From positions 1-6,732 of the forward strand of contig DAOTJS010000046.1 of the NCBI GenBank assembly GCA_035448825.1: 6,732 bases of DNA, read 5' to 3'. The DNA comes from JAGNGI01 sp035448825 (GTDB lineage: Bacteria; Fidelibacterota; UBA2242). Under the pieces are notes generated by a model that saw only the letters and a list, made by a program, of their open reading frames with translations, was not told the DNA's origin and did not search any database. Positions 3,984-6,732 of this stretch are shown here, piece after piece. Position 1 is the first letter of the stretch; every line of letters begins with the position of its first letter. The translations under genes and the position numbers were made by a program.

Positions 3984-6732
3984 ATGAGAAGTATTTTTAA
4001 AAAACCGGAAATTAATAACGAGAAACCAGCCGTCCTAAGAGGCGGCCGCTTTTCGAGGTTATTGATTCTAAATATATCTACTTGTTTATTAATCACAAAT
4101 GCCCAAATATCAATTGCTAAAACGGTCATCAAACCCGGCAAACGCTTGCATTTCGAGAAGATTAACACTGAAAAAGGACTACCCAGTAACCATATCACCT
4201 CCATTGTTCAGGATTCAATTGGATTTATGTGGTTTGCCACCAGAGAAAATGGGTTGTGCCGCTACGATGGGAACGAGATTGTTACTTATCATCCCGAAGA
4301 TTCAGTAGCCACTTCTCTCACCTGTCAAAATATTAAGCGATTATTTATTGATTCAAAAGGTGCGCTCTGGATTATCGGTTCAGTTGGCAACCTTCCTCAT
4401 AAAGGTTGTATCGATAAATACGATCCGCTTACCAACGGTTTCATTCATATCCTGTCACCGAACGATTCAATTCCCAGCATTATTGATATAGCCGAAGATC
4501 AAATAGGTAATTTCTATTTCTCGGTCACTGATATCAGACAACAAAATAACCAGGTTTTTAAGGTCTTTAATCAAAATGGTTCATATCAAATAAAAAAAAT
4601 CAGTCCTTTAATGTTTGACGATAATTCTGTATTGCCTGCCAAATATGTAATTCATCGAATAATAAATAAAGGCGATGGAAAATTACTGCTAGGTTTAAGT
4701 CAATACGGCATAGTCGAATACGATATAAATACCGGCCGGATTAACGAAAACGACTTCCAGAATCTTAATTATTACTTCAATCGGTACTCTTTTAAAATTA
4801 ATGATATATTACTTGATTGTAATCAAAACCTGTGGATAGCCGCCCATAAATTTCTGGCAAAATATTCCATTGCCGACGGCTCATTGCAATATTATCTACT
4901 GCCGCTCAAACCGGACGGCAGTGAAATAAATCCCTACCAGGATCCGATAAAAAATTACTATTACTATACCATCAATCAATTATATGAGGGAAGTGGCGGA
5001 CAAATATGGGTAGTTGGAAGCCAATGCAATCAGAACGAGACCTTCTTTAGATATGATCCGGAAACAGAAATATTCTGGCATTATTCGACCGACCCTTATG
5101 ATGAAAATCAAATATCGGTTAATAATATTAACTGTTTTTTCATTGATAAAAGCGGTTCAGCCTGGCTCGCTACTCAATATAGTGGTGTGTTTAGATTTTC
5201 TTTACCACGTCCTTTTATGGATTTACGTTCAATATCGGAAAGCATTAATTTTAATAACGACAATGTGAACGATGTCCTTGAGGATCACGAAAATAACCTC
5301 TGGTTTGGTCTAAAAGGAAAGGTTCTGCGCTATAATCCGAAAACTAAGAATGTCAAAATTTTCCCCCTAAAGCTCTCCAATCAAGAAAGCCCACCACCAG
5401 GCTCATTACATATTTATGAAGACTCTCAAAACACTATCTGGGTGGGTACTACTCTTGGATTATTCAAACTCAATCCATCTTCTCAAGAATTTATCTATTT
5501 AAATCACGTCACTAAAAATCAGCCGAATAAGCAAAATTCGATTAGAGCCAACCATATACCGGCTATCTATGAAGATCACCAGGGTAATTTTTGGCTGGGT
5601 ACCGCCGCTGGTTTATGCCGCTACGATCGCCAAACCAATCAAAGAAAATATTACTCAATTTCTGAACCGACTAAGAACGTCCCGAACAAAAATATCGTTT
5701 ACGACATTCTGGAAGATCGGAACAAGAATTTATGGTTGGCGACTCGCAACGGACTCATTTTATTTGACCGAAATAGCGGTACTTATCAATTAATTTCTGA
5801 CAGTACTTTGATTTTTATGCCGGAAAGTGACGAAGGTTTTTACCGTTTATACGAAGCTCAAGATGGTCAGATTTGGTTGACCTCGTCGTTACCATACCTG
5901 ATTTCATACAATCCGCTGACAAAGAAATTTGTCTATCGTACCGAAAAGACGGGATATATCTGGAAATACCCAATTACCGGCATAATTGAAGATCATAATG
6001 GTATTTTCTGGTTTAGAACCACTCAAGGAATCATAAAACACAATCCAATATTGAATACTTTTACCCTCTTCGATCGCAATGACAATGTAAATTACTATTA
6101 CAAAGACAGATTAACCTCTGACATCAGAGAACCCAGCTACCTCAAAAATAATATCTTAAGGAATTACTGCCGACTACGTTCCGGCTGGATTATGATTGGT
6201 GGTAAATGTGGCTATACTTATTTTCATCCGGATAGCATTAATAAAAAATATGTCCCCAATATCGTTATTACGAAATTTAAAAATGACTATACTGAAAAAA
6301 TAATTTCCAATCATTCTCCTAACCAGATCACATTAGACCTACCTTGGAATGAGAATTACTTCACCATCAGTTTTAGTTTACTGGACTACTATATCCCCGC
6401 TGAAAATAAATACTACTACATTTTAGAAGGATATGATAAAGATTGGAAAAAATGCGTTAAAACCAATAGCATTAGCTATTCTAAAGTCCCACCCGGTCAA
6501 TATACTTTCCGAGTCAAAGGCGAAAATTCGGATGGCGTTTTAAGTCGCGATGAAGCCACTATCAGGATTAAAATTGTTCCACCTTTCTGGAAAACGGCCT
6601 GGTTCAAAATACTAATATGGGTTCTTGGTTTGGGCGTGGTGGTTTTGATATACTATACGCGTTTAGCGGTTATCAACCACCAGAAGAAAGAATTAGAAAA
6701 ACAGGTGGCTGATCGCACTCAAGCCTTGAATG
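3984..6732 (+). CDS. Two-component propeller sensor (probable histidine kinase or hybrid), 3' end cut by window edge
   Basis: The frame stays open from the ATG at 3984 to the window edge (916 codons plus one base). An in-frame TAA at 3951 and no other nearby ATG support this start. Residues 1-40 form a signal peptide with an unusually long basic n-region and a core at 26-38 (LLILNISTCLLIT). Residues 57-741 hold 14 two-component regulator propeller blades of the form xIxED..GxxWxGT..GLxRYdp, best seen in IYEDHQGNFWLGTAAGLCRY (518-537). This equals two seven-bladed propellers, as in Bacteroides hybrid two-component sensors. A Y_Y_Y domain follows at 783-856 (YYYILEGYDKDW, PPGQYTFRVKG), then one membrane helix at 862-882, then a charged coiled-coil start (KKELEKQVADRTQALN). 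Kinase, and any receiver or DNA-binding output, would lie past the edge, so histidine kinase is an inference from family architecture. It is divergent from the secreted-protein operon. No Shine-Dalgarno at normal spacing: GGAAG sits 18 nt upstream. Confidence 0.92.
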   Translation, partial: MRSIFKKPEINNEKPAVLRGGRFSRLLILNISTCLLITNAQISIAKTVIKPGKRLHFEKINTEKGLPSNHITSIVQDSIGFMWFATRENGLCRYDGNEIVTYHPEDSVATSLTCQNIKRLFIDSKGALWIIGSVGNLPHKGCIDKYDPLTNGFIHILSPNDSIPSIIDIAEDQIGNFYFSVTDIRQQNNQVFKVFNQNGSYQIKKISPLMFDDNSVLPAKYVIHRIINKGDGKLLLGLSQYGIVEYDINTGRINENDFQNLNYYFNRYSFKINDILLDCNQNLWIAAHKFLAKYSIADGSLQYYLLPLKPDGSEINPYQDPIKNYYYYTINQLYEGSGGQIWVVGSQCNQNETFFRYDPETEIFWHYSTDPYDENQISVNNINCFFIDKSGSAWLATQYSGVFRFSLPRPFMDLRSISESINFNNDNVNDVLEDHENNLWFGLKGKVLRYNPKTKNVKIFPLKLSNQESPPPGSLHIYEDSQNTIWVGTTLGLFKLNPSSQEFIYLNHVTKNQPNKQNSIRANHIPAIYEDHQGNFWLGTAAGLCRYDRQTNQRKYYSISEPTKNVPNKNIVYDILEDRNKNLWLATRNGLILFDRNSGTYQLISDSTLIFMPESDEGFYRLYEAQDGQIWLTSSLPYLISYNPLTKKFVYRTEKTGYIWKYPITGIIEDHNGIFWFRTTQGIIKHNPILNTFTLFDRNDNVNYYYKDRLTSDIREPSYLKNNILRNYCRLRSGWIMIGGKCGYTYFHPDSINKKYVPNIVITKFKNDYTEKIISNHSPNQITLDLPWNENYFTISFSLLDYYIPAENKYYYILEGYDKDWKKCVKTNSISYSKVPPGQYTFRVKGENSDGVLSRDEATIRIKIVPPFWKTAWFKILIWVLGLGVVVLIYYTRLAVINHQKKELEKQVADRTQALN
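4152..6206 (+). repeat. Fourteen propeller blades in the sensor ectodomain
   Basis: Tandem blade-like repeats of roughly 35-60 residues fill residues 57-741 of the sensor. Anchors, by residue of the Trp or equivalent: FMWFAT 73, LWIIG 119, FYFSV 168, LLLGL 226, LWIAA 274, IWVVG 332, AWLAT 384, LWFGL 430, IWVGT 476, FWLGT 527, LWLAT 573, IWLTS 621, FWFRT 666, WIMIGG 725. Blades 7-13 fit the consensus well; blades 3, 4 and 14 are degenerate and lack the central Trp or the ED-G turn. Two seven-bladed propellers is the natural reading and would form the ligand-sensing surface outside the inner membrane. Confidence 0.85.
6330..6551 (+). other. Y_Y_Y domain of the sensor
   Basis: Residues 783-856 match the Y_Y_Y family that links propeller ectodomains to the membrane helix: FTISFSLLDYY, KYYYILEGYDKDW, then ISYSKVPPGQYTFRVKGEN and a final beta strand before IVPPFWKTAWF. 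In known hybrid sensors this Ig-like module passes the ligand signal across the dimer to the kinase. Confidence 0.88.
6567..6629 (+). other. Single transmembrane helix of the sensor
   Basis: Residues 862-882 (core WFKILIWVLGLGVVVLIYY) are strongly hydrophobic and sit between the PPFWKT motif that typically ends a Y_Y_Y domain and a charged segment rich in Lys and Glu. This places the propellers outside the inner membrane and the missing C-terminal output domains in the cytoplasm. Confidence 0.9.

Noticed and set aside
3950..4204. Minus-strand open frame of 84 codons over the sensor start
   Set aside because: It is antisense to the sensor's signal peptide and first blade; it would also sit in the path of the divergent region, and its translation resembles no known family.
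5014..5793. Short plus-strand frames at 5014-5268 and 5569-5793
   Set aside because: Both are out-of-frame readings inside the sensor, whose own frame is open throughout with repeated propeller motifs.
4152..6206. DNA-level tandem repeats or a CRISPR-like array in the sensor
   Set aside because: The periodicity is at protein level only (propeller blades); the DNA copies are diverged and vary in length, with no constant repeat or spacers.

Overview
The window looks like a piece of a chromosome from an FCB-group bacterium (Bacteroidota, Ignavibacteria, Calditrichota, Cloacimonadota, KSB1 or a relative). Three things point there: a YPNPFNP-type C-terminal sorting domain on a secreted protein, a very large 14-blade two-component propeller sensor, and lamin-tail surface proteins. 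The exact phylum cannot be fixed from the sequence alone.

Layout: two secreted-protein genes lie head to tail on the minus strand. The upstream one (1207-3789, 860 aa, complete) has a signal peptide, two lamin-tail domains flanking a PKD/K319-like Ig domain, another Ig-like domain, an OB-fold region and a type A (T9SS-like) sorting domain. Only 3 nt after its stop comes a shorter-repertoire paralogue (1203 down to 1, 401 codons visible, cut by the window edge) with a signal peptide, one lamin-tail domain, the same Ig-like domain and the start of the same OB fold. The two almost certainly form an operon.

Across an AT-rich gap of about 194 bp, a third gene reads the other way (3984 to the window end, 916 codons visible, cut by the edge). 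It is a signal-peptide-bearing sensor with 14 propeller blades, a Y_Y_Y domain, one membrane helix and the start of a cytoplasmic coiled coil that normally leads into a histidine kinase. Neither truncated gene has both ends inside the window.

Together the region suggests a divergent pair: a periplasmic-sensing kinase next to an operon of cell-surface or secreted proteins it might control. The lamin-tail plus OB-fold series matches the non-catalytic part of ExeM/NucH-type extracellular nucleases, but the complete protein has no nuclease domain. The shared intergenic region holds an operator-like inverted repeat, a direct repeat and a pair of inverted AT-rich boxes. No RNA genes, CRISPR arrays, insertion sequences or attachment sites were seen, and no stretch over 300 bases lacks a gene.
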